Shown here one piece after another: positions 45,701 through 56,601 of a stretch of 64,000 nucleotides of DNA. A program made the position numbers and the translations under genes. Numbering within the stretch: the first letter of the stretch is position 1; each line of letters starts with the position of its first letter. The stretch covers positions 58,772,405 through 58,836,404 of the forward strand of contig NC_080067.1 of assembly GCF_949987535.1 (NCBI RefSeq), given 5' to 3'. A model generated the notes under the pieces. The model saw only the letters and a list, made by a program, of their open reading frames with translations. It did no database searches and had not been told where the DNA came from. The DNA is from Balaenoptera acutorostrata (lineage: Eukaryota; Chordata; Mammalia; Artiodactyla; Balaenopteridae).

Positions 45701-46986
45701 AGTTCAGGATTCAGTGTTATCCTGACCACAGGCACTTGATAATATGTGAACAGTTTCTCATTTTAGAACATGAATGCCTATGAAAGACTTATTTATGACA
45801 TTTATAATAAAAGAGTTTAATATTCTTGGAAATCATCATCACCTGTAAATGCAGGGTTTGGAAAATTTTTTTGGTAGTTTAATGGGATTTTTAGTTATAT
45901 GAGATTATCTTGTAGATTTTATAACCTCAGTTAAGGTATAGTGCTCAGCGTGGAAAGTAAAGAAGACAGAGGACTGAATAAACCACTATAAGTTTTATTT
46001 ATTTTTAACCTTACAGATATCTTTAAAGACATTTTTAACTTTATAGACATCTTATATTCCACTCTGCTGTGGAAGTTTTACTCTTCAATTTGCTTCATCC
46101 TGGAACAGCTAAAACAACATTCTGAAATGTTGGGGAAGTGTGATCTCTGGCCTCCTGTGGTCGGAGAATTTTTTTAAGTCTGTGCATGCTCTATGCTGGA
46201 TTGAACACTCAGGGCTTTTAATTAGAAACTCTCTGGCAAAGGAGAGTCTACTTTATTTATCTATCAGTTGAGAAAGAGGACATGTGCTAGAGATACTGAC
46301 AATACTTATTCTAATGAAATGAACTGGGACATATGGAAGCTTCAGGCTGAAGGTCATCCACTCACTAATATATAGCTTTTTTTTTTCACTTTTCCTCTTT
46401 TTTGTGTGTTTGTGATATGGTAAAGTGTCCTAGTGCTATCTACGTACTACAAAAGTGAGATCTTGGAAGGAAAAAACTACAGAAATAAATAATTGCCTTT
46501 TATGGCTTCCTGTTTTCTGCAATTTCAAATATAAACTTAAAAAAAGATTATAATTAGAAAGTACTCTACAGTATAATAATATGACAAGGGGATTCTACTC
46601 TAATAGAATGAAGAATATTCACTTGAAGTGAAAGAAGAATGTTTATTAGAAATGATATATTTTTAATATTTTTTATTATTTAAATATTTTTTATTTAACC
46701 TTGACATATTTTGAATTATAAATTCATACAAGTAGATTTGTTCATAATGCCAAAAACAACCATGCAGGAAGATAAATAAGACAAAGTTAAAGACACACAC
46801 ATGCACATACACACAAATAAACACACATACACCGTGATGAAAACAGATCAAAACTTCCAAATATAGGTGAAAAATCATCAATTCATGCCCTATGGATTAA
46901 CTGGGTAGTATCAGACTCATTCACTTCATAGTAGTTGTCTCCTGAAGAACATAATTTTTTCTGTGACATATCTGAGTCTACATATA
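45701..46986. other. Intergenic, unique sequence
   Basis: No gene or named repeat recognised apart from a short CA-rich stretch near 46790-46830. Confidence 0.65.
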
Positions 46987-47352
46987 TGCTATAGATTGGA
47001 TGTTGTATCCCACCAGATTCAAATGGTACAACCTAATTCCTAATGTGATGGTATTTGGAGTTGGGGCCTTTGAGAGGTGATTAGGTCATGGAAGCAGAAC
47101 CCTCATGAATGAGATTAGTGCCCTTATAAAAGAGGCCTCAGAGAACTCACTCATTCACTTCTGTCCTGCGGGGGAAGAGTAAAAAGATAGCTGTCTATGG
47201 ACCAGGAAGTAGGCCCTTACCAGGCACTGAATCTGCTGACACTTTGAACTTGGACTTTCCAGCCTCCACTACTGTGAGAAATAAATTTCTGTTATTTATA
47301 AGCCACCCAGTTCTACGATATTTTGTTATAGCAGCCTGAATGAACTAAGACA
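46987..47352 (+). mobile_element. Solo LTR, ERVL-MaLR-like
   Basis: TG...CA-bounded 366-bp unit. 'GATGGTATTTGGAGTTGGGGCCTTTG', 'GCCCTTATAAAAGAGG' (TATA-like) and an AATAAATTT signal followed by 'GCCACCCAGTTCTACGATATTTTG' are the order of MaLR-class LTRs. No internal retroviral region and no clear flanking duplication (ATATA versus CTAAC). Confidence 0.8.
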
Positions 47353-47431
47353 CTAACTGATTGTTATGGATTTCTAATATATTTCAGGACAAATTTCCCA
47401 TGAAAGAATTCCTTTTAATATTCCAGTTCTA

Positions 47432-47566
47432 GGGAATTCCCTGGCAGTTCAGTGGTTAAGACTCTGTGCTTCCAATGCAAGGGGCATGTGTTTGATCTCT
47501 GGTCGGGGAACTAAAATCCCACATGCTGTGAGGTAAGGCCAAAAAAAAGTATTAAAAAAAAAAAAA
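47432..47566 (+). mobile_element. Older tRNA-derived SINE (CHR-1 / Bov-tA-like)
   Basis: Starts GGGAATTCCCTGGCAGTTCAG, has a B-box-like GTTTGATCTC, and ends in A-runs. Flanking repeats TTCCAGTTCTA (47421-47431) and TTCAAGTTCTA (47567-47577) differ at one base. Confidence 0.85.
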
Positions 47567-47577
47567 TTCAAGTTCTA

Positions 47578-47690
47578 GGGAATTTTGGTGATCCAGTGGT
47601 TAGAACTCTGTGCTTCTACTGCAGGGGACACGGTTTGATCCCTGGTTGGGGAACTAAGATCCCATAAGTTATGGGACCACAGTCACTTAA
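47578..47690 (+). mobile_element. Second older tRNA-derived SINE, abutting the first
   Basis: Starts GGGAATTTTGGTGATCCAG and continues with the same head as the previous SINE through 'GGGGAACTAAGATCCCAT'. No clear A-tail. Diverged more than its neighbour. Confidence 0.8.
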
Positions 47691-49167
47691 TGGTCATGAT
47701 GTTTATAATTTGTAATTGTAAATTGTAAATAATATATAATTGTAATTTATCATTTCATAAATGATAAAACTTAAGCATATAAACTTTGCGTCAAATGCTG
47801 AAAATACATTTTCTGTTTGTGGGTTTGTTCTTCAGATATATCTATCTGTGTTGCTCAAGAGAAACAGGATTTGACTTACCTCATATATGAATCCTTTTTT
47901 AAAATGACCTTTTCAGGTTTGCCTGAATTAATAGCATGTATGCAGTTTTATTGTGTTTGGGACTATTAATTTAAAGGATTCAAAATTTGAACTTTAAAGG
48001 AGGCATCTTAGAAATACTGAAGCGGAAAAGGAATTTTCCATTTTTGGTATTTCAAATCTAACAGGGTTTGTTTTGTTTTGCACAGGAATGATTTTATTTT
48101 CTTTAAAAAAGAACTGCATTATTTGAATCCGATCTTTTTGGATAATTTTTTTTTATTGTAGTAGGAAAGACCTATCTATTCCTTAATGTGAACTTCTCAA
48201 CCCAAAATGTTCTCTAAACAAAATTCAGGCATTTGCAATACAAATAAAATGTTATTTGTGCTTGATGTATGAAATTTATTTAAATTCAGCCTCATTTGCC
48301 ACAAGATTTGAAATGCCTTGGACAGAGCATCAAGAACAAGGAATAAAAAAAAAAAAAAAGAACAAGGAATATTCGTAGAGCAAAAAATAAAGATAAGATA
48401 AAAGAAAAATACAAACTTGTCATCCCAAGGTCATACATACTCATTAGAGCTGATAGTTGAATTTGGCTGTAAACTTTCCGGCAATCACGGTAAGGAAGGA
48501 GACCTGAACTGTTTCCATCAAATTCATTGTTATAATTTTAGAAGTATATCTATTCCTGTCCCTTAATTCTCAAAGAAATTTCTCATGGAGAATTTTATAT
48601 AGGAAATGACAAATGGTATGATAATGGATTTTTTGTAGTGACAAACTTCTTTGATTAAAGAGGGCCTAACACTGAAACATAACTCCAGGAAGGTGATTCT
48701 AGGTTTCTAATGGCAATATAATCCAAATTTGTAGTCTTCTGGTGGTTTGGCTTGATCTAAGGAACAAATGCGGAATATATGGAAGAGTGGCTAGACTGTA
48801 ATTTCTATAAATCATCTGTCATAAACCTAAATTTTCAAGAGAGATTAAGACTCCTTTTCTAGACTGGAGCCAGATAAGACACTATAGGTAAAAATCTTGG
48901 TATGTTGACTATTCTAGTAAGCTTTATTATTTGTTTGCAAAGGGTCCTAGATATTAGTAACCATATTTACCTCCTGGAACTTTTCAGTAGCTAACTGTGG
49001 AAGAAAAATGTGAAATTGGGAGATGTTAAGATGGACTGGCCACTGTTGTTTGTCAAACTCATGAGGCTTGTATGAGTAATTTATTCCTTTTCATGATGAA
49101 TCAGTATTCTTACAAATTGAATATGATTAACCTCACTATGAGTTTCCTTTTTTCAAGGAGTATATCA
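47691..49167. other. Intergenic, unique sequence with poly(A)-only insertion
   Basis: No gene recognised. Contains the duplicated 13-mer around an A-run at 48332-48370. Confidence 0.65.
48332..48370. repeat. Poly(A) flanked by a perfect 13-bp direct repeat
   Basis: AAGAACAAGGAAT at 48332-48344 and 48358-48370 brackets only A residues. This is the footprint of an L1-type integration with no body sequence left. Confidence 0.85.
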
Positions 49168-49246
49168 GTTATAATGTTTTTTGATTATAAATAATGAAAA
49201 ATATGATTCAAACTGGTATAAATATCAAAGTGAGTATACTGGCTTA
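49168..49246. repeat. Left part of an unnamed old repeat, split by an LTR
   Basis: 'AAACTGGTATAAATATCAAAG' and 'ACTGGCTTATGTA' resemble the start of an old mammalian repeat family whose later part resembles 49864-50170. Family name not recovered. Confidence 0.35.
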
Positions 49247-49863
49247 TGTAGTAGGCAGAATTCTATGAAGATATCCCAAGATTTCCAGTACCTGGCATAT
49301 ACTCTCTCCCAGTTATTCAGTCAAACATGAATCTAGATACTGCTGTGAAGGGGTTTTGTGAATATAACTAAGGTGTCAAATCAGTTGATCTTATGATAGA
49401 GAGATTATCTGGATGATTCTGAACTAGTCATATAAGACCTTTAAAAGTAGAAATTTTTTCTGGCTGGTTGAGGAAATCAGAGATTGGAGACACAGGACAG
49501 ACTTGAACCATTGCCTACTTGAAAAAAGAGGGAGTCATGTGGCAAAGAATTCAGGCAGCCTCTAAGACCTGAGAGAACTTCATGGTTGACAGTCAGCAAG
49601 GAAACTAGGGAACTTAGTCCTACAACCACAAGGACCTGAGTCATGCCAACAACAAGAATGAGCTTGTTTTTAAAGAAGTGGATTTTTTTCATAGAATTTT
49701 CAGGGAATGACTCAGTCTGGCCAGAACATTGATTTCAGCCTTATTATATCCTGAGCATATCTGTGCTAAACTTCTGAAATACAGAACTGTGGGCTAATAA
49801 ATGGGTGTTGTCTTAAGCTTCTATTTGTGGTAATTTGTTATAGAGCAATAGAAAACCAATACA
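49247..49863 (+). mobile_element. Solo LTR, MaLR/ERVL-like
   Basis: 617-bp TG...CA unit. It begins TGTAGTAGGCAGAATTCT and ends with an AATAAATGGGTGTTGT-type signal region, 'GTAATTTGTTATAGAGCAATAG' and CAATACA. Flanked by GCTTA and GCTAC, a decayed 5-bp duplication. No internal viral genes. Confidence 0.75.
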
Positions 49864-50170
49864 GCTACATCCCTGAAAATCCCACTGTTAGAGTAGGGTC
49901 ATCTTCAGATGTGATTTATAAGAGTTCTGCTCCATTCACCTGAAGTTCTCATGGCTCTGTTCCCATGTTTTCCTACTAGGGGAAAATTGGCTGCAATAGC
50001 TCCACTTTCAAATCCATACACTGCACCTTCCAGAAGCAAAGAGACACTTTCTTGAAATACTTCAGCACACAGCATTCCCCAAACCACCTTGATGATTCAG
50101 GTTGGTCCAATCAGTGGCAAACCTGGCACTGGCTTGGTGAGGCAAACTTGGAAGCCAAACTTCAAAATGG
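49864..50170. repeat. Right part of the unnamed old repeat
   Basis: 'GAAAATTGGCTGCAATAGCTCC' and 'GGTTGGTCCAATCAGTGGC' recall the later part of the same old family as 49168-49246. Inference only. Confidence 0.3.
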
Positions 50171-52558
50171 CCACTTGAATAAGTTTATGTCAAATTATAT
50201 ACAGAATTTCTCATTTTTCTACCTCATCCATGCAGGTAAATGTAGTTCTTACGAGAGGAGCTGAATTTCTGTACTAACTGCATAACTGTAGAATTATGCT
50301 TTCCATTATACTTTCTCATATATTATAGCTAATTAAGTGAAATACCCAGTTTTTCTACTTCCGAGAAAGTGCAAGTTTATTTCTAATACTTGGCTCTGGT
50401 ATTTCCCATTTATTTACCCACTAAGTATAAACTTCCAAAGTATGCTTATTTATGATTAAGTAGCCTGTAATCCATTCCACTTTTCAATGACAAACCTTTA
50501 TTCCCCCCCAGATTATAGACTGTTTAGCTTAGTAGATTTTCTCCCCAGACTATATATTTGTTTCTTTCTTGGTAAATCAGAAGTCTGGGATCTTCAGGCC
50601 AATATTCTGTATGAAGTTGCTATATCACTCTATTCTTTCACAGAGTGTAGAAAATTTCAGAAAAAAACATGAGAATGTTGTACCTGTCTGATTGACTTTT
50701 TTCTTACCCTTGTCCCCAGACATAAATTCATTATTAGCTAGGTTGTATGAGTTATTGATTCTCAATATAACCTTAAAACTGCTTTGAGAACTTGAATTGG
50801 TCAGAATGGTCTCCTGATGAATTGTTTAATAATTCCTAATGGGATAAACAAGAGTATATCTTGTCTGTCTTCTTAATGTATCGTAATGTTGCAGTGATAC
50901 TTTCAAATGAGTTCTACCCATATGTTCCCTATTAATAGTTTCACTGCTATCTCCAACCCAGGAACATTACACATAATAGAGAAAGATAAGCATTTGCCTT
51001 TACAATGTTGACAACAGAGAAAGGTCAAAAGCAGAAAATGACTCTTATTAGTCAATTAACTCTGCTATCTGATTACTGTCCAGGAAGAATGATTTAAGAT
51101 AAACCTATCCCAAATCCATATCAGTTTTGGAAACTGTTCTTCAGTATTTCACTGAATTAAAACTATGAAGTATTTGTGCAAGTCAATTCTTCTAGACACT
51201 GAGGCATATATTTTGCAATGAGTTTAAAGAATTCATGAGAAGTTATGTTGCTCAAAATTAGAAGTTATATGACTGCAATGTTGACACTATTTTATATATT
51301 TACTAATTATACGTGCTTTAAATGTTTTCCAGCCAGGCTAAAATTATTAGTACTACTTCTCCATTTATGGAACAAGCCCAGGAGTCATTCTTTAGGAAAA
51401 TGTTAGTTTTGTTCTCCCATGTTTTCATAACTTATCCTTGTACTGAAATTGAGAAGCTTGATATTTAAGTATGGTTAGGGGTTCTCAAATTTCATTAGGG
51501 AATGGGTTTCCTAGTTTTAGTCTGGCTGACAGTGGAACATATTAAATCTGTCTATCATTTACACCCAATAACCAGCAAAAGCCTAGTTCCAAGAAATGTT
51601 GTGTATAATTCAGGTTAAGCTATACAGTTACTGAAAACATTCTTGCATTGTATTGTTTTACCTCCTCCTCATTTCTTTTCTGATGGCCGTGTTAATAGGT
51701 GTTATAACAAAGAGACTAATAAAACATGTCAGTATACTTACTTAGGGTCTGGGGTTGAGGAGAGAGCGTGGAATGTTATAGATAAGGCTTACCACATGCC
51801 AGTGTCCACTGAAGGTATTTCACCTCCGTTTCAGTTCCAGGAAGATCTGAGATTTTCCTAAGCAACTGGTTTGTTTTATTTTTCTGGACAATATGAATGG
51901 CATAATTTATTATGTTTATTTCTTTCCTTTGATTGCTGAAATACTAAGTCCAATTTTTGTTTTCCTCTCACTGACATGTGTCTTACTCCAAATATTTTGC
52001 TTACCAGTCTTAGTCCTAGCATTTGACTTTTTCTATTTATTCTCCTTTTGACCTCATTTCCTCATTCTTTTTTTTTTTTTTTTTTTGGTCTCATCATATA
52101 GGATATCCTTAATGAATAAATGGTCTTTTTCTATTTGAAAAGGTCAACCTCTCTGATGGTAAGCACACCTCTAGGAAAATGATCTATAGACACATGAGCT
52201 AGATAGGAATACATATTTAGTTAGCGAGATCAACCCTGAACGACTGGACAGATGTCTAAGGCAGACTACTATCACAGATATTATTCATTGAATTTGTTTG
52301 TTTGTTTCCTTATTTTTTTTTCCCCCCCAATAGGGGCTAGTCTCACATCTTTTAAGTAATAAATCTTTTAAACAGAGTTCCAAATATGATGATACAGCAA
52401 GGCTGGTGTTGCTATGTTAATACAGTCTGTATCAGTAAAAGAGAACTCCACATTTGTGTTATATTTCTAGAAAATATAATATTAACATATAGAAATTAAA
52501 CCACAATATAGGTGCAAATATTTTTCATTGCATCTTAATAATGGGTATTATGTTAATA
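50171..52558. other. Intergenic, unique sequence
   Basis: No gene or named repeat recognised over 2.4 kb. There is a T-run at 52069-52086. Open frames are up to 72 codons without recognisable motifs. Confidence 0.65.
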
Positions 52559-52738
52559 TAGTGATTCTCCACCTTGGTGATGAAGAAAAAAAAAATGACA
52601 CCAGGCCAATGTTCATCTAATAAGAAAAATAAATTCCTGGCCCAGGTCCACCTAATCAAAATCTCTAAGAACGTAGCCTGAGGATAGATATGTATCTTAT
52701 ATCTTATTTATGTTATATATAAGATATTTATTTTATTT

Positions 52739-52788
<50 letters not shown>

Positions 52789-52836
52789 AAATCTCCAGGG
52801 ATTATTCTAATGTGCAGCTAGATTTGAGAATCACTG
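52559..52836. mobile_element. hAT-Charlie-like element with exact 8-bp target duplication
   Basis: Terminal inverted repeats TAGTGATTCTCCA and TGAGAATCACTG. Flanked by TGTTAATA at 52551-52558 and 52837-52844, the 8-bp duplication expected of hAT transposition. Non-autonomous (278 bp) and carrying a (TA)n tract. Confidence 0.85.
52741..52783. repeat. (TA)n microsatellite
   Basis: About 21 uninterrupted TA units inside the hAT element. Confidence 0.98.
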
Positions 52837-52844
52837 TGTTAATA

Positions 52845-54140
52845 ATGTATTATCGAACAACGGAATAAAAATGTTATTGAAAACCTAGCTCCAGAAGACA
52901 GCTCTGTCTCTGGACTGTTGAAGAAGAAATGCTGGTAGCTTTATATATATTTGTGACATATTAATATTCCAAGGCACAAATAAAGAAAATGAGTGTGAGA
53001 TTTTAGAATTGTTTTTTTTTTAAAGACCTTGTTTCATGTAAAAACAGAGAACAGCATGGTACATTCGGTTTTGTAATATGGGAGTTGAAAATTACTTTTC
53101 TTCCTCAGTGGTCTGAGAACCTAGACTGTTTAAAATAGAGATCATCCTTAGAAGTGAGATTTTGCTTTCTGAGTACTAATCTGAAAAGTTTAATGGTAGA
53201 AGAGGGAGGAAAGAGAACAGGCCTTAGAGCAACATCTTCCCCCATCTTACTGGTGACTCAATTTTTTTTTTAATTGTGCCAATTCCCAGAGAGACTCATT
53301 ATAAAGCCGAGATTGAAGGAAGTAATTAATTCAAGAAGGTTGATATTGGTTTTGATGCACCAGAGACTTTCGGTTAGTCTGCTGGAGTGTGAAAATAATG
53401 CTGTGGACTGCAAGCTAGAAGCAGGGAGAAATGACGCACCAGTCTTTTCATACACATCTAACAGCATACACAATTTTAAAATGCTGTCCCTTTGTAAGAA
53501 AACCTATCTTAATTAGGAGAAGGCTGGAAAAAGATCAACCATTTAATCTTTCTGTTTAGTAGGACAAATGTGTCCTATGCAGAGACCCATGATAAAAGGC
53601 GACTGAGATTTTTCTTCTACAATTCTGAAATAAATTCTCAATACAGTAATTACATTTTCAGGATCTATATTTTATGTGTCATTAGGAACTGCTCCTTCCA
53701 GCTGGTTCCAAATGCTCATGACTTCCTTATGGAGTATTAAAAGTATAATAAGAAATGATGCTTTAAAGCATTTCTTTAGAAATTTAGAAATTTTAGAGTA
53801 TTTTTTTTCTCCAGCTCCATTGATATTCATACAATTCAATTTAAAACTAACTTTTTCACAAGAAATCTCCTTCTTTAGCTATATGTCATTGAAAAATTTT
53901 GCAGTGAAGTGTTCTGCTGTGGGGTGTTATCAATCCCATCGCTTATCTGGATTTAAGATCACATACTGTTTAAATGTTTACAGTTGTTTCATTTTAGTGG
54001 TTTATATTATTAATCCTGATTCAAGATTATTCTGCCATTAATTTCTTTCAGGTTATTTAGTAACCAAAATAAGAAGTTATAAGGCCCTGCTTTGTGCAAT
54101 TCAAAATAAAATCATAGAAAGTTAGATCCAAAGAGTCCAT
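52845..54140. other. Intergenic, unique sequence
   Basis: No gene recognised. The plus-strand frame 53676-54041 (121 codons) has no recognisable domain and AT-rich codon use, and is judged to be chance. Confidence 0.65.
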
Positions 54141-54144
54141 ACCC

Positions 54145-54440
54145 TCATTATTTTATTGACCTAGAACCTGAGAATCAGAGAGGTGAAATAATGCTAACAG
54201 AGTACTTAAAAGCAGACCTAGGATAAGAAACCATTTTCTGAAAAATACAGAAAAAGGACCTGACTTTATTGAATGTTCAGTTTTTGCCCTGGGAGACTGA
54301 TTTTATAATCACTGCTTAACAAGATAAAGAAACTGAGGTCCAAAGAGGTTAAGCTACCTAACTAAGGTTCCCAGGATGGTGAATTTCAGAATTCAGATCA
54401 GATCCCCTGTCTAAATCCAGATTGTCTCTTCCCAAAGCCC
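54145..54440 (-). repeat. One or two MIR-like remnants (antisense)
   Basis: 'AGATAAAGAAACTGAGGTCCAAAGAGGTTAAG' type sequence, read in blocks (54325-54360), is a clear antisense MIR core. A weaker similar block with 'AGAATCAGAGAGGTGAAATAA' lies at about 54170-54195. Confidence 0.75.
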
Positions 54441-54623
54441 ATGGAAAAGCAGTTGTCTTTCAATCACAGGACTTGCAAGATTCTGCAGTCAACACAAATA
54501 GAGCAGAAAAAACTAAGTGATGTTCATTTAGGCTATAGTATTTAAATAAGTCAGTAGATTATAGTAGTAAGATCCAGTAAGAGCAGAGCAGGAAGAAGTG
54601 ACAGGAAGAAAAAGGAAAAATGT

Positions 54624-54714
54624 TTTCTTCCTTCCTTCCTCCCTCCCTTCCTTCCTTCTTTCCTCCCTCCCTCCCTCCTTTCCTTCTTTCCTTTCTTTTT
54701 TTCTTCCTTCCCTT
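54624..54714. repeat. (CTTC)n/(CTCC)n polypyrimidine microsatellite
   Basis: About 90 bases of CTTC, CTCC and CTTT units, purine-rich on the minus strand. Confidence 0.97.
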
Positions 54715-56529
54715 AAAAAAAAATCCCTCCTTGTAGTTGTTCTTGAAGCCATTATGTGTATTAAAAAAAAAACATGTATACCTGAGAAGTCTCTGACATT
54801 ATAACTATACAGAGTGTCCCACAAAAATATGACTTGAATCATAAAGAAAGGTAGTTTATATTCAGCATACTCCATTTAATGTAACAGAATGCAATTCATT
54901 TTAAAAAACAGCTCTATAAAAATGTTAAAACACATATTTAAAAATAAGTTATTTTAGAAATTAACACTTCTACTACTTCTCATACCAGTAACACTAAGTA
55001 ATATTAATAGAATATGGCATGCATCAATTTTCTCTTGAAAAATCCTCTGTCCCTTTATACTTTTTATATTGGAAATACAAAGGTCAAAATGCATATTCTG
55101 TTTACAAATGATCCTATGCGATTTTTCTTTTTCTTTAAGCAATGAGTTTATTAACATTGTGATTTTAAAAGTGGTTGATTTTCTTGATTTCAAAAAATGT
55201 ATATAACTTTAATGCCTATGTGCTACATATTCATGAATCCTTATGTTTCCTATATTTTATAAATGAAAGAATTAGCAACCAAGGAGGTGAAGAGACAAAC
55301 AAAAAACCTTCTCAACAAGATATAACCCAGGTCTCTCTCGTAATATTAACTTGAAGCTGTTATCATTATATATCTTGACTGCTTCTTAAATCTTTTGATT
55401 ATTTTTTCACTTTTAACTTTAACCTTAAATTTAGTTGAGAGAGAAAATGAGAGAAAAGCGACAATATCCTCCTGAATTTGAGATGTTTGAAGCAATATTA
55501 CATTTACACAGTGACGTGATGTGCTAATACATTCTGTCAGGAAAGCTGACTGAATTTGACAGTAATCTTATTAAAAATATCCAGAAATAATTTGCTTTAT
55601 GAAAGACAAAGCACTTTTCATTTCAGTTTACATAAAAGATTCCAGAGGATCCGTTTTTGATGTAAAATTTCATTAAAATACCATTTAAAATGTAATTTAT
55701 GTTTTTTTTAAAAGAAATTGTATTTGTTTATCTTTTTTAAAAAGTAGATTTAAATATATTTATGAATTTTAAAACGAAGACACTGACATGGCTATTAATA
55801 AAACATTTCTTAGCGGCAAAAGTTAGAACTAATTTATTTTGCATAATGAGAATTAATCCAAGATAAATGAGTCATATACATTATATATGAAAGTTACATA
55901 TGTAGATGTAAGTAGAAATACTATGTGTACATATACATGTAGATATACAGATGTGGATATAAATAAGGATAAAGATACAAATAGATGACAAAGTATTTTT
56001 CTTTAATGTAGATTATTGTTAATTTAAACTTATGTAACACCCTATATTTTAAAGCTTCAGACAAAATAAAACATTTTGCAATTAAAGTAATGGAACTAAG
56101 GTTTTAGAACTCGACCATGTTTGTTTATCAGCAATGTTGTAAATGAAAAAAATCATCATCAGTACAAAAGTGGGCGTTAGGAATATAGATGGGACAGCTG
56201 TTGTTCTTTAATTGTGACTAAGTTAATAAAATTCAGTCTTTACAACCCATTTAAAACGTATCACTGGGGAATACATTTTAGTACCACTTTGGGTGTCTTT
56301 TGGTTAATAAATTCTTGCCTTTTGAATGTAAGTATTTGGCTTCAAATCCCAGATACAAGTTTATTAAAAATTATAATGGTTCTTAGAGACTGTAAAATGA
56401 AATGAAGTGCACAAAATGTGTGTTTCTGGTGCTTGACTTTAAAATGATTATTTACATGACTAACTTCAATATTTTCAACTTAAGCAGACTGTTGTTGAAT
56501 TTAAATGATTATTAAATATTTAACCAGAA
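54715..56529. other. Intergenic, unique sequence
   Basis: AT-rich. No gene or named repeat recognised. Short repeated ATGTAGATATA-like units occur near 55895-55990. Confidence 0.65.
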
Positions 56530-56601
56530 TGAGAAAGAGAGAGTGAGAGTGCGGGGGAGATGGAGAGAGAGAGAGGGAGATGTGGGGTGGCGCGGGAAGG
56601 G
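56530..56601. repeat. (GA)n purine-rich tract
   Basis: GAGA- and GGGA-rich stretch on the plus strand, about 70 bases. Confidence 0.95.

Noticed and set aside
53676..54041. 121-codon plus-strand open frame
   Set aside because: No recognisable domain and AT-driven composition. No splice or promoter context; consistent with chance.
54790..54960. Possible mariner-type end ('GAGTGTCCCACAAAAA')
   Set aside because: No matching inverted end or TA duplication found nearby.
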